Positions 50,895 through 59,302 are shown, numbered from the stretch's first letter. The stretch: DNA of 64,000 nt from Streptomyces hydrogenans (GCF_014656075.1 NZ_BNBS01000007.1:20729-84728), one strand, 5' to 3'. The notes: generated from the letters alone by a model not told the origin. Translations and numbers: made by a program.

Positions 50895-52808
50895 TCAGCG
50901 CGGTGGCGGGGTCACGTAGCGGTAGACGGCCGCGTCGTCGTTCTCGTAGACGAGGGTGAAGCCCCGGGCGCCGTCCAGCGCGGTCCGCAGCCGCCCCGAC
51001 ACCTCCGTCGGCAGGGCTCCGGTGACGTACAGGTTCATGTCCTGGGCCCGGCTGAGGACGACGTACGCGGGCCGTTCCTCGGTGGCGCCGAAGACGAAGC
51101 CGGTCACCCCCTCCAGCGGGTCGCGCACCAGCACCCGCTGGTCGTCCGGATCCTGGTAGGCCAGCTGGACCCTGCGGTGCACCTCGTAGTCGAGGTCGAG
51201 GTCGGGCACGTCGGCGGTGAGGGTGACGATCGTCGAGCCCGGCGGGGCGTGCTCGACCACGTAGCGGGCGGCGGCCACCTCGTCGAGCGTGTAGTGGTTC
51301 ACCGCCTCCTTGCCGTAGTAGCCGAAGAACAGCGCGCCGGTCATGGCGAGGATCAGCGGGTAGACGGCGAGGGTGTACGGGACGGGCCGCCGGGCGCCCG
51401 GCGGCAGCAGCAGCGCGGCCACCAGGAACGCGGCGGCGGGCAGCGCGAAGAGGTAGGCCCGGAAGAGCATCTCGCCGCCGTAGGCGTTGACGGCGAGCAG
51501 CGGCAGCGGGGCGGCGGCCAGCAGCGGGAGGCCGGTGCGCCGGGTCCACCGCCGGGCGAGCAGGCCGGCCAGGGCCAGGACGGCGACCGCTGCGGACAGG
51601 CCGCGGTCGACCCAGGACAGCAGGATCTGGCCCGGCGCCGCGTCGCCGAGGGCGGCCAGCCCGGAGGAGACGTTCTTGTCGGGTTCGGTGAGGGACTGGA
51701 TGAGGTTGGTGATGTTGACGGAGATGTACGACCGGGCGACGGTGGCGTCCCAGACGGCGGTGAGGACGACGGCGGCGATCAGCACGGGCACGGCGAGCCG
51801 CCGGCTGCGGCGGGGCAGGGACAGCAGGGCCAGGGCGCTGATGAGCATCAGCGGTGTGAGCGGGTGGGAGACCACGATCGCGGCCACGATCAGCACGACC
51901 CCGACGAGGAGCCCGGGTGGCCAGCCGTCCCGGCGGCGCGGGTCGGGGCGGGGCAGCGCCGAGGACCGCAGCTGCCGGAAGAGGAGGGCCATCACGGTGA
52001 GGAAGAGCAGGAAGGCGAAGGACTGCGGCGCGAAGTAGTCCTGGCCGACCCAGGAGCAGCTGTAGAAGATCCAGACCGCGCCCCACACCATCCGCCGGTC
52101 GCGGGTGACGGAGCGGTACAGCAGGAGCAGCGGGGCGAGCAGCAGGGCGTTGGCGAACGGCGGGGTCCAGGAGGCGTAGCCGACCGCGGAGTCCAGTCCG
52201 GTGGTCCGCAGGAACAGCGCGTGGAGCTGGAAGAAGCCCGGCCAGTCGTTGTAGACGGAGAACTTGCCCGCGTCCGGCACCTCGCCGCCGTGCCGGATCA
52301 TCGCGTCGATGACCGCGAGGTGTTTCCAGGCCCAGGAGTAGCGCAGGGTCGGGTACAGGAGCGTGGGGGTGGCGTGGATCAGGGCGATCAGGGCGAGGAC
52401 GTAGCCGGTCAGCCAGGCGCTGTGGGTGCGGCGGTCGCCGAGGGCCAGGCAGAAGCCCAGGGTGAGCAGGGCGGCGGCGGTCCAGAAGAGCGGGGGCAGC
52501 ACCTGGAGCAGCCCGAGGTCGCGCATCCGGTCGAGCGGGACGGCGCGGAGCGACAGCAGCCAGAGGGCGACCGAGAGGGGCAGGATCAGGCGGGCGGTCC
52601 AGACGCGGACGGTGGTCGCGCGGGTCCGGGCGGGGGGCGGTGCGGGGTCGGACCGTGCGGGGCCGTGCGGGCCGTCGCCGGGTCCGGGGCCTTCCGGATC
52701 CTCCGGGCTTCCCGGGCTTCCGGGGCGGGCGGTGGCGCCGTCCGGGGCGTCCCGACCGCTCCCCGGTCCGGCGGCCTCGGTGCGGGCCCGGCGGTGGTAC
52801 CCGCTCAC
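50895..52808 (-). CDS. Large polytopic membrane protein, glycosyltransferase-C-like
   Basis: About 637 residues: a Gly/Pro-rich cytoplasmic head (about 55 residues), some 12 helices, and a C-terminal soluble domain (EHAPPGSTIVTLTADVPDLD to YENDDAAVYRYVTP). The helices, a PLLLYRSVTRD loop and the extracellular patches resemble GT-C mannosyl/arabinosyl transferases or DUF2206-like enzymes that use polyprenyl-sugar donors. I chose GTG 52808 because codons before it, back to ATG 52844, have poor third-position GC, unlike real coding sequence here. Its role in glycan assembly outside the membrane is plausible but not shown. Confidence 0.7.
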   Translation of the reverse strand: MSGYHRRARTEAAGPGSGRDAPDGATARPGSPGSPEDPEGPGPGDGPHGPARSDPAPPPARTRATTVRVWTARLILPLSVALWLLSLRAVPLDRMRDLGLLQVLPPLFWTAAALLTLGFCLALGDRRTHSAWLTGYVLALIALIHATPTLLYPTLRYSWAWKHLAVIDAMIRHGGEVPDAGKFSVYNDWPGFFQLHALFLRTTGLDSAVGYASWTPPFANALLLAPLLLLYRSVTRDRRMVWGAVWIFYSCSWVGQDYFAPQSFAFLLFLTVMALLFRQLRSSALPRPDPRRRDGWPPGLLVGVVLIVAAIVVSHPLTPLMLISALALLSLPRRSRRLAVPVLIAAVVLTAVWDATVARSYISVNITNLIQSLTEPDKNVSSGLAALGDAAPGQILLSWVDRGLSAAVAVLALAGLLARRWTRRTGLPLLAAAPLPLLAVNAYGGEMLFRAYLFALPAAAFLVAALLLPPGARRPVPYTLAVYPLILAMTGALFFGYYGKEAVNHYTLDEVAAARYVVEHAPPGSTIVTLTADVPDLDLDYEVHRRVQLAYQDPDDQRVLVRDPLEGVTGFVFGATEERPAYVVLSRAQDMNLYVTGALPTEVSGRLRTALDGARGFTLVYENDDAAVYRYVTPPPR

Positions 52809-52948
52809 CGGAACACGTCCGTGACCTGTTCGGCGGGGCCCCATCTTCCGGTAAGCCGCAAAATGGACATTATGGTGTGATTCTAGAACGTCCCCTGCTG
52901 TGGGGCCCGATGGGAACGTCGAGCCCGGAAGGCACCGAAGGGAGAGCC

Positions 52949-54214
52949 GTGAGGCCGAGCGCCCCGGACGCCCCGCACCTCGACCCGGCGGTGCCCGCGC
53001 TCCTCGCCAAGGTCGGCACGTACCCCCAGCACCACGGCGGGCTCGGCGTGGTGCGCACCCTCGGCCGGGCGGGCGTCACCGTCCACGCCCTCGTCGAGGA
53101 CCGGCTCACCCCCGTCGCCCTCTCCCGCCACCTGTCCCGCGCCTTCGTCCGCCCGACCACCGGCCTGGAGCGGCAGGACGCGCTCGTCGCCGCCCTGCTC
53201 GACGTCGGCCGGTCCGTGGGCGCGCCCTGCGTGCCCGTGCCGACCGACGACGAGGCCGCGATCCTCCTCGCCGAGCACGCCGAGATCCTTTCGGAGTGCT
53301 TCCTGCTGCCCCGGGTCGAACCGGGGCTGCCGCGCCTCCTCGCCGGGAAGGCGAGCCTGCACGCCCTCTGCGAGGAACTGGGGGTCGCCGCGCCGCGCAC
53401 CAGGGTGCCCGTCGACCGCGACGAACTCGTCGACGCCGGGCGGGAGCTGGGCTTCCCCGTCGTGCTGAAGAACCGCGACGCGTGGACCCGGCTGCGCGAC
53501 CCGGCGGTGGGCGGCACCACGGCCGTCCGCGACGAGCGCGGGCTCCTGGACCGCTTCGCGCCGGGCGTCCTGCCCCCGCTCCTGGTGCAGGAGTACATCC
53601 CGCGCGAGTGGGCCGAGGACTGGATCACCCACCTGTACTGCGGGGCCGGCGGCGAGCCCCGGGTCGCCTTCACCGGTCTCAAGCTGCGGTCCTGGCCGCC
53701 GCACGCCGGGGTGACGACCCGGGCCGTGGCGCTGGCCAACCCCGTCCTCGCCCGGCTGGCCGAGGACCTCGTCCGCCGCGTCGGCTACAGCGGCGCGGCG
53801 GACCTCGACTGGCGCTACGACCGCCGCGACGAGCGCTACAAGTTGGTGGACTTCAACCCGCGGACCGGCGCCCAGTTCCGGCTGTTCGAGAACACCGACG
53901 GCGTGGACGTCGTCCGGGCCATGCACCTCGACCTGACGGGCCGTGCGGTGCCGCCCCGCCCCCAGGCCGAGGGGCGGGTGTTCGTGGCCGGCCAGCTCGA
54001 CCTGCCGTCGGTGCTGGCCTGGCTGCGCGAGGAACACCGGCTCCCGCCCGCCCTGCTGCCGGTCCCCGGGACCGAGCGCGCCTGGCTCAGCGGCGAGGAC
54101 CCGCTGCCCGCCGCCGTCGAGGCGGTCCGCTTCCTCGGCGCCGTCGCCCGCAGGCTCGGCCGCGAGGTGCGGGGCGGGACGGACCGGCGCCCGGGGGCGG
54201 GGCGGGACGGGTAG
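52949..54214 (+). CDS. ATP-grasp ligase
   Basis: A protein of 421 residues with the ATP-grasp fold: PRLLAGKASLHALCEELGV, the adenine-lysine strand FPVVLKNRDAW, LLVQEYIPREWAEDW and metal-site region LVDFNPRTGAQF. Such enzymes form a carboxyl-amine bond through an acyl phosphate (as in D-aspartate ligase or carboxylate ligases). GTG 52949 has AAGGGAG upstream; an ATG 39 bases earlier lacks one. With the kinase and FemAB-like genes downstream it may attach an amino acid to a polymer or lipid unit (inference). Confidence 0.85.
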   Translation: MRPSAPDAPHLDPAVPALLAKVGTYPQHHGGLGVVRTLGRAGVTVHALVEDRLTPVALSRHLSRAFVRPTTGLERQDALVAALLDVGRSVGAPCVPVPTDDEAAILLAEHAEILSECFLLPRVEPGLPRLLAGKASLHALCEELGVAAPRTRVPVDRDELVDAGRELGFPVVLKNRDAWTRLRDPAVGGTTAVRDERGLLDRFAPGVLPPLLVQEYIPREWAEDWITHLYCGAGGEPRVAFTGLKLRSWPPHAGVTTRAVALANPVLARLAEDLVRRVGYSGAADLDWRYDRRDERYKLVDFNPRTGAQFRLFENTDGVDVVRAMHLDLTGRAVPPRPQAEGRVFVAGQLDLPSVLAWLREEHRLPPALLPVPGTERAWLSGEDPLPAAVEAVRFLGAVARRLGREVRGGTDRRPGAGRDG

Positions 54215-54218
54215 CGGG

Positions 54219-54301
54219 ACGCGTGGGCGGGGCGGGGTGGAGTGGATGGTGGAACGCGTCGGCGGGGCGGGCGGGTGGCGGAAACGCGTCGGCGGGGCGG
54301 G
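54219..54301. repeat. Three spaced copies of an 18-bp GC-rich block
   Basis: ACGCGTSGGCGGGGCGGG occurs at 54219-54236, 54254-54271 and 54284-54301. The last two are identical. The gaps are 17 and 12 bases. Confidence 0.65.
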
Positions 54302-54330
54302 TGGGGCTTCCGCTCCGGGCGGGCACCGGG

Positions 54331-54420
54331 GCGCAATCCTTGGCCGGCGCCGGGGAGCAACCCCTTGGCCGGCGCCGGGGAGCGATCCTTGGCGGGCGCC
54401 GGGCGGCACCCCCTTGCTAG
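54331..54420. repeat. 24-26 bp tandem repeat, 3.5 copies
   Basis: Units begin GC-A/G-A-Y-C at 54331, 54357 and 54382, with a partial unit at 54406. Each carries CCTTGGCSGGCGCCGGG. The array ends just before the AT-richer promoter-like region of the kinase gene. Confidence 0.7.
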
Positions 54421-54476
54421 AGTGAAACATCCGGTGAATTGTCCTGATTCATACGATCGGTTGGCCGGGAGGACCC

Positions 54477-55565
54477 GTGGACACCGCGGCCCCCCGGACC
54501 GTGCCGGGGGAGCGGCCCGGAACCGGCGGGGCGGCCCTGAGCGGCCTCCTGCCGCTCGACCCGAACCCGCTGCTGACCCGCCCCTCGGACCTGGTCCGCG
54601 CCCACCGCCTCGCCGTCCTGCTGCGCGGCGGACGCGTCCGCTTCCGCGATCTGCACCGGCTGGAACGGACCGTCTCCGACCTGCTGGTCTTCCGCCTGGA
54701 GGACCGCGCCGCCGAACCGCTCGTCATCAAGCACCCGCGCAGCGTCCGCGCCGCCGGCTCCCTCACCCACGGCTGCGCCGCGCTGCGCGAGCTGACCGGC
54801 GACGACCGGGTCGGCGACTGGCGGCGGCTGCTGCCCGCGGCCGAGGAGCTGCGCCACCACGGCCGGCTGCTGCTCGTGGCCGAACGCTGCCTGCCCGGCG
54901 TCGAGGGCGACGCCGTGCTGCGCCGCGCCCTCGGCCGGACCCGCCCGCTGGCCGTCGCGGCGCTCGGCACCGTCGCCGCCCTGCACCGCGCGACCGGCCA
55001 CCCGGAGCGGGCCGGGCGCCGTACCGCCGACTGGGTGGACGCCCGCCTCGCGGTGCTCGCCGAGCAGGTCCCCTGGTGCGCCGCGCCCCGGGGCGCGGCC
55101 GCCGTGCGGGCCCTGCGGGAGCGGCTCGACGACGGTCTGGCCGGGCGCACCCTGACCGCCGCCAGGACCCACGGCGACTACCACCCGGGGAACATCCTGG
55201 TCGACGAGGAGAGCGGGGCGCTGTCCGGCGTGATCGACTGGGCGGACTCCCGCCCCGACGGGCCGTGCGCCGTCGACTCCTATCTGTTCGTCCTCACCCT
55301 GCGGCAGCAGCGCGAGCGGCGGGAGCTGGGGCGGATCGTGGCCGACGCGGTGCGCCGCGGCGGCCTGCTCCCCGAGGACCGCGCCCTGCTCGCCCACTCC
55401 GACGTGCCGCCGCCGGGCCAGGAGCCCGACGGCGCCCTGCTGCCGCTGCTCACCTGGCTGTGGCACGTGGCCGGGAACGCCGCCAAGTCCGCCCGCTACG
55501 GCCGCAGCCGCCGCTGGGTGCACGGCAACGTGGTGCCGGTCCTCACCGAGGTGGCGCGGCGGTGA
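54477..55565 (+). CDS. Aminoglycoside-phosphotransferase-fold kinase
   Basis: A protein of 362 residues. The catalytic loop is RTHGDYHPGNILVD and the metal Asp is in GVIDWADSR, so the kinase is intact; the nucleotide-binding Lys is in EPLVIKHPRS. No resistance-specific features are seen, and the neighbours suggest a small-molecule or sugar kinase for the glycan. GTG 54477 has GGGAGG upstream. The repeat-rich spacer before it may hold its promoter (TAGAGT at 54418). It is coupled to the next gene by GTGA. Confidence 0.82.
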   Translation: MDTAAPRTVPGERPGTGGAALSGLLPLDPNPLLTRPSDLVRAHRLAVLLRGGRVRFRDLHRLERTVSDLLVFRLEDRAAEPLVIKHPRSVRAAGSLTHGCAALRELTGDDRVGDWRRLLPAAEELRHHGRLLLVAERCLPGVEGDAVLRRALGRTRPLAVAALGTVAALHRATGHPERAGRRTADWVDARLAVLAEQVPWCAAPRGAAAVRALRERLDDGLAGRTLTAARTHGDYHPGNILVDEESGALSGVIDWADSRPDGPCAVDSYLFVLTLRQQRERRELGRIVADAVRRGGLLPEDRALLAHSDVPPPGQEPDGALLPLLTWLWHVAGNAAKSARYGRSRRWVHGNVVPVLTEVARR

Positions 55566-56650
55566 GCACGGTGGAGGTGCTCACCCGGACCACGGCGGCG
55601 GGCCCGGTGCGGGTCACCTCGCCGGCGCCGCGCGAGGTCTGGTGGCGGCTGGCCGGGGAGGACCCGGCCGCGCTGGTCACACAGACCCCGACGTGGCTCG
55701 ACAGCCTCTGCGCGACGGCCCCCTTCGAGGACGCCAGCCGGCTGTACGTCTTCGGCGGCGGCCGCCGGGTCGTGGTCCCGCTCGTCCGGCGGCGGGGGCT
55801 GCCCCGGTACCTGACCGCCGAGGAGTCCTGGCCGTCCGGCTGGGGGATCGGCGGCCCCCTGTCCGCCCCGGGCCCGCCCGACGCGGAGGAGGCCGCGGTC
55901 GTCCTCGGCGACCTGGCCCGGCGCCCGGCGCTGCGGGTCGGCGTGCGGTGCGGGCCGGACGCCGACCCGGTGTGGGCGTCCGCCGCGCCGCCGGGCTTCG
56001 CCGTCGAGGCCCTGACCACGTACGTCCTGGAACTGGACGGAGGCTTCGGCACCGTGTGGGAGCGCCGCTTCCACGGCCGGATCAGGCGGGACGTGCGCCG
56101 GGGCGAGCGGTCGGCCGTCGAGGTGGAGGTCGGCCGCGGGGGCCGGCTGGTGCCGGAGTTCTACGGGCTGTACGAGACGTCCATGCTGCGGTGGGCCGCG
56201 CACCAGCACGAGCCGAGGGCGCTGGCCCGGCTGCGCAGGTCCCGGGAGTTCCCCCGGCGGTACCTGGAGGAGGTCGCCGGACGGTTCGGCGACGGGTGCG
56301 CCGTCTATCTGGCCCGGGTCGGCGGGGAGCCGGCCGCGGGCGTGGTGGTGGTGTCGCACGGGGACCGCGCCAAGTACTGGCGCGGCGCGATGGACCGGGA
56401 CCTGGCGCATCCGGTGCGGGCGAACTTCCTGCTCCAGCGGCTCGCGATCGAGGACGCGTGCGCCGAGGGCCGGACCGCCTACGTGATGGGCGACTCCCGG
56501 CCGGGGTCCTCGCTCGCGCACTTCAAGGAGGGTTTCGGGGCCGAGGGGCGCCCCTCGCTCCGCTACCGCCGCGAGCGCCTGCCCCTGACCCGGGCGGACC
56601 GCCTGGCCCGGACCGCGGCCAAGCGGCTGCTGCGATTCCGGGACGCCTGA
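55562..56650 (+). CDS. FemAB/BioF2-like acyltransferase
   Basis: A protein of 362 residues with the duplicated GNAT fold of Acetyltransf_6/FemAB proteins. The first half has RLYVFGGGRRVVVPLVRRRG; the second has FHGRIRRDVRRGERSAVEVE, AKYWRGAMDRDLAHPVRAN and TAYVMGDSRPGSSLAHFKEGFG, the standard closing region. These proteins transfer amino-acyl or acyl groups to cell-wall or lipid acceptors. The GTG overlaps the kinase stop. With the ATP-grasp gene it looks like a decoration module for the glycan. The real substrate is not known. Confidence 0.85.
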   Translation: MSTVEVLTRTTAAGPVRVTSPAPREVWWRLAGEDPAALVTQTPTWLDSLCATAPFEDASRLYVFGGGRRVVVPLVRRRGLPRYLTAEESWPSGWGIGGPLSAPGPPDAEEAAVVLGDLARRPALRVGVRCGPDADPVWASAAPPGFAVEALTTYVLELDGGFGTVWERRFHGRIRRDVRRGERSAVEVEVGRGGRLVPEFYGLYETSMLRWAAHQHEPRALARLRRSREFPRRYLEEVAGRFGDGCAVYLARVGGEPAAGVVVVSHGDRAKYWRGAMDRDLAHPVRANFLLQRLAIEDACAEGRTAYVMGDSRPGSSLAHFKEGFGAEGRPSLRYRRERLPLTRADRLARTAAKRLLRFRDA

Positions 56651-56675
56651 CCGGGCCTGGGTTTCCCCGGCCGGA

Positions 56676-56681
56676 TAGGCT
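56676..56681 (+). promoter_or_regulatory. -10 box, leaderless ubiX promoter
   Basis: TAGGCT ends 7 bases before GTG 56689, with no ribosome site. So the ubiX-like gene has its own promoter despite the island upstream. Confidence 0.5.
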
Positions 56682-56688
56682 CACTGTC

Positions 56689-57375
56689 GTGGAGTCGCAG
56701 GAGAAGAAGAGTCGCCGGCCCTGGGTCGTGGGGGTCTCCGGGGCGTCGGGGACGCCGTACGCGGCTTCCGTGCTCAGGGGGCTGCTGGACGCGGGGGAGA
56801 GCGTCGACCTGGTGGTGTCGCGGGCCTCGCGGCTCACCCTGCTCGACGAGACGGGGATCGGCTTCCGCGACGCGCACTGGCGCGAGGACCTGGCGGCCTG
56901 GCTGGCCCGGGGGGCGGACGGGAAGCCGGACGCCTTCGAGGTGCCGGTGGAGTCGCTGGACGACGTGCGGTACTGGGCGGCCGGCGACCTGGCGGCGGGA
57001 CCGTCCTCGGGGTCGTACCCGGCCAAGGGGATGCTGATCGTGCCTGCCTCGACCGCCTCGGTGGCGGGAGTGGCGCTCGGCCTGTCGAAGGACCTGCTCC
57101 AGCGGGTGGCGAGCGTGACGCTCAAGGAGCGGCGTCCGCTGGTCGTCGCGGTGCGGGAGACCCCGCTGAGCGGGCAGACGCTGAAGCAGATGGTGGCGCT
57201 GGACGAGGCGGGCGCCGTGGTGCTGCCCGCCTCTCCGGCGTTCTACGCGGGGGCGACGCACATCCAGGATCTCGTGGACTTCGTCGCGGGGCGGGTGCTC
57301 GACGCGGCAGGGGTGTCGCACGAGCTGTACCGCCGGTGGCGGGGAGAGCTCGGAGGAGCCTCCCGTGCCGGTTAG
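56689..57375 (+). CDS. mqnM: UbiX-like flavin prenyltransferase
   Basis: Makes prenylated FMN, the cofactor of UbiD enzymes, from FMNH2 and dimethylallyl phosphate. The 228 residues show the FMN loop VVGVSGASGTPYAASVLRGL, the central SSGSYPAKGMLIVPASTAS and TLKERRPLVVAVRETPLSG, all family hallmarks. In other streptomycetes I recall this gene directly behind the UbiD/UbiA-like pair; here the 15-kb island intervenes. Own leaderless promoter. The stop overlaps the convergent small-protein gene. Confidence 0.93.
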   Translation: MESQEKKSRRPWVVGVSGASGTPYAASVLRGLLDAGESVDLVVSRASRLTLLDETGIGFRDAHWREDLAAWLARGADGKPDAFEVPVESLDDVRYWAAGDLAAGPSSGSYPAKGMLIVPASTASVAGVALGLSKDLLQRVASVTLKERRPLVVAVRETPLSGQTLKQMVALDEAGAVVLPASPAFYAGATHIQDLVDFVAGRVLDAAGVSHELYRRWRGELGGASRAG

Positions 57376-57497
57376 CGCTTCTTGGCGGCCTTCTTGGCGG
57401 CGCGCTTCGAGGCGGCTGCGGTCTGGTGGGCACGCGAGCGGTTGGCCAGGTCCTGCAGCTCGCGCATACGGGCGTAGGCCATCTCGATCGTGTACAC
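57372..57497 (-). CDS. Small basic protein
   Basis: A protein of 41 residues: VYTIEMAYARMRELQDLANR, then a Lys/Ala/Arg-rich tail ending KRAAKKAAKKR. GTG 57497 has GAGG (in AGGAGTGAGGA) 6 bases upstream; a longer start at 57563 lacks a site. Convergent with ubiX, sharing the TTAG of both stops. The tail suggests nucleic acid binding. Many streptomycetes carry a similar small gene here, to my memory. The function is unknown. Confidence 0.65.
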   Translation of the reverse strand: MYTIEMAYARMRELQDLANRSRAHQTAAASKRAAKKAAKKR

Positions 57498-57621
57498 GGT
57501 GTCCTCACTCCTGAAAGATCGTCTTTGATCCACTGAAAGATTCGCAGGGCTGCATCCCTGCATGCCTTAGATTCTACACCTAAACTTGCGGTATCGCTGG
57601 ACAATGGAAGGTCGTATACCT

Positions 57622-58077
57622 ATGGACGCCGTGGATAGGCAGCTCATCCAGGCCCTGCGCGAGAACGGCCGCGCCTCCTACGCCGAGCTGGGCCGGCTGG
57701 TCGGGCTCTCCGGCCCCTCCGTCACGGACCGCATCAACCGCCTGGAGGCGGCCGGGGTCATCACCGGCTACCGCGCCACCGTGGACGCGGCCTCCCTCGG
57801 CCTGGGCGTCACCGCCCTCATCGGCATCTCCCTCTCCGACGCCGCCGACCACGAGGACGTGGCCCGCCGGCTCAAGGACCTCGCCGAGATCGAGGACTGC
57901 TGGTTCATCGCCGGCGACGACTCCTTCATGCTCAAGGTCCGCGCCAACGACGTCGACGGCCTGGAGAAGACGATCCGCCGGCTCTCCGGCACCAAGGGCG
58001 TCTCCCGCACGCGCACCACGATCGTGCTCTCCACCAAGTGGGAGAACCGGGTCGGGGACCTGCCCGAAGAGGGCTGA
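57622..58077 (+). CDS. Lrp/AsnC-family regulator
   Basis: A protein of 151 residues with helix-turn-helix MDAVDRQLIQALRENGRASY-style opening (AELGRLVGLSGPSVTDRINR) and the C-terminal RAM ligand domain (ALIGISLSDAADHEDVARRL; IAGDDSFMLKVRANDVDGLE; TRTTIVLST). ATG 57622 has GGAAGG 9 bases upstream; ATG 57604 would add six residues. It sits just before mqnE on the same strand (49 bases), so it may regulate this menaquinone region. Confidence 0.92.
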   Translation: MDAVDRQLIQALRENGRASYAELGRLVGLSGPSVTDRINRLEAAGVITGYRATVDAASLGLGVTALIGISLSDAADHEDVARRLKDLAEIEDCWFIAGDDSFMLKVRANDVDGLEKTIRRLSGTKGVSRTRTTIVLSTKWENRVGDLPEEG

Positions 58078-58126
58078 GAGTACGGTGGGTGAAGCCTGAT
58101 TTCGGAGATATGGGAGGCGGCCGGAG

Positions 58127-59290
58127 ATGGACGCTGGGCTCAAGCGGGAGCTGGAGCAGAAGGTGCTCGCCGGGGAGCGGCTGAGCCGTGAGGACGGCAT
58201 CGCCCTCTACGACTCCGACGACCTCGCCTGGCTCGGCGGGCTGGCCCACGAGGTCCGGACCCGCAAGAACGGCGACGTGGTCCACTTCAATGTCAACCGG
58301 CATCTGAACATGACCAACGTCTGCACCGCCTCCTGCGCCTACTGCTCCTTCCAGCGCAAGCCGGGCGAGAAGGACGCGTACACGATGCGCATCGAGGAGG
58401 CCGTCCGCCTCGCCAAGGCGATGGAGAACGAGAACCTCACCGAGCTGCACATCGTCAACGGGCTGCACCCCAACCTGCCCTGGCGGTACTACCCGCGCTC
58501 GCTCTCCGAGCTCAAGAAGGCCCTGCCGAACGTCTCCCTCAAGGCCTTCACCGCCACCGAGATCCACCACTTCGAGACCATCTCGGGCATGTCGGCCTCC
58601 GACATCCTCGACGAGCTCATCGAGGCCGGCCTGGAGTCGCTGACCGGCGGCGGCGCCGAGATCTTCGACTGGGAGGTCCGGCAGCACATCGTGGACCACC
58701 GCACCCACTGGGAGGACTGGTCCCGGATCCACCGCCTCGCCCACTCCAAGGGCCTGAAGACCCCCTCGACGATGCTGTACGGGCACATCGAGGAGCCGCG
58801 CCACCGCGTCGACCACGTGCTGCGGCTGCGGGAGCTCCAGGACGAGACCGGCGGCTTCCAGGTCTTCATCCCGCTGCGCTACCAGCACGACTTCGTGGAC
58901 ATGCAGGACGGCAAGGTCCGCAACAAGCTCCAGGCCCGCACGACGATGGCGACCGGCGCCGAGGCCCTCAAGACCTTCGCGGTCTCCCGGCTCCTCTTCG
59001 ACAACGTGCCGCACGTCAAGGTCTTCTGGGTCATGCACGGCGTCCAGACCGCCCAGCTCGCGCTCCAGCACGGCGCCGACGACATGGACGGCTCGGTGGT
59101 CGAGTACAAGATCACCCACGACGCCGACAACTACGGCACGCCGAACAAGCTGGGCCGCGAGGACCTGCTGGAGCTGATCCGCGACGCGGGCTTCCGGCCG
59201 GTGGAGCGGAACACCCGGTACGAGATCATCCGGGAGTACCCGGGCCCGGACGCGGACCGGCGGGAGACGCCGCAGGCGATGCGGCTCTGA
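58127..59290 (+). CDS. mqnE: Aminofutalosine synthase, radical SAM
   Basis: Joins 3-[(1-carboxyvinyl)oxy]benzoate with S-adenosylmethionine to give aminofutalosine, the second step of the futalosine menaquinone route. The 387 residues match MqnE. The iron-sulfur motif CTASCAYC has Cys66, Cys70 and Cys73 (CxxxCxxC), and the TIM-barrel has LHIVNGLHPNLPWRYY and FIPLRYQHDFVDMQDG. Start ATG 58127 follows GGAGGCGGCCGGAG. A perfect 15-bp stem ends the transcript. Confidence 0.96.
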   Translation: MDAGLKRELEQKVLAGERLSREDGIALYDSDDLAWLGGLAHEVRTRKNGDVVHFNVNRHLNMTNVCTASCAYCSFQRKPGEKDAYTMRIEEAVRLAKAMENENLTELHIVNGLHPNLPWRYYPRSLSELKKALPNVSLKAFTATEIHHFETISGMSASDILDELIEAGLESLTGGGAEIFDWEVRQHIVDHRTHWEDWSRIHRLAHSKGLKTPSTMLYGHIEEPRHRVDHVLRLRELQDETGGFQVFIPLRYQHDFVDMQDGKVRNKLQARTTMATGAEALKTFAVSRLLFDNVPHVKVFWVMHGVQTAQLALQHGADDMDGSVVEYKITHDADNYGTPNKLGREDLLELIRDAGFRPVERNTRYEIIREYPGPDADRRETPQAMRL

Positions 59291-59302
59291 CCCCCTCGTG
59301 AC

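Noticed and set aside
52844..52844. ATG 52844 as start of the large membrane protein
   Set aside because: The codons between 52844 and 52808 have poor third-position GC, unlike the rest of the gene, and the GGAAG before the ATG has no spacer. GTG 52808 is preferred, with some doubt.
54477..55565. Aminoglycoside resistance gene
   Set aside because: The kinase motifs are those of the APH fold in general. Neighbours are glycan genes and nothing points to a resistance role.
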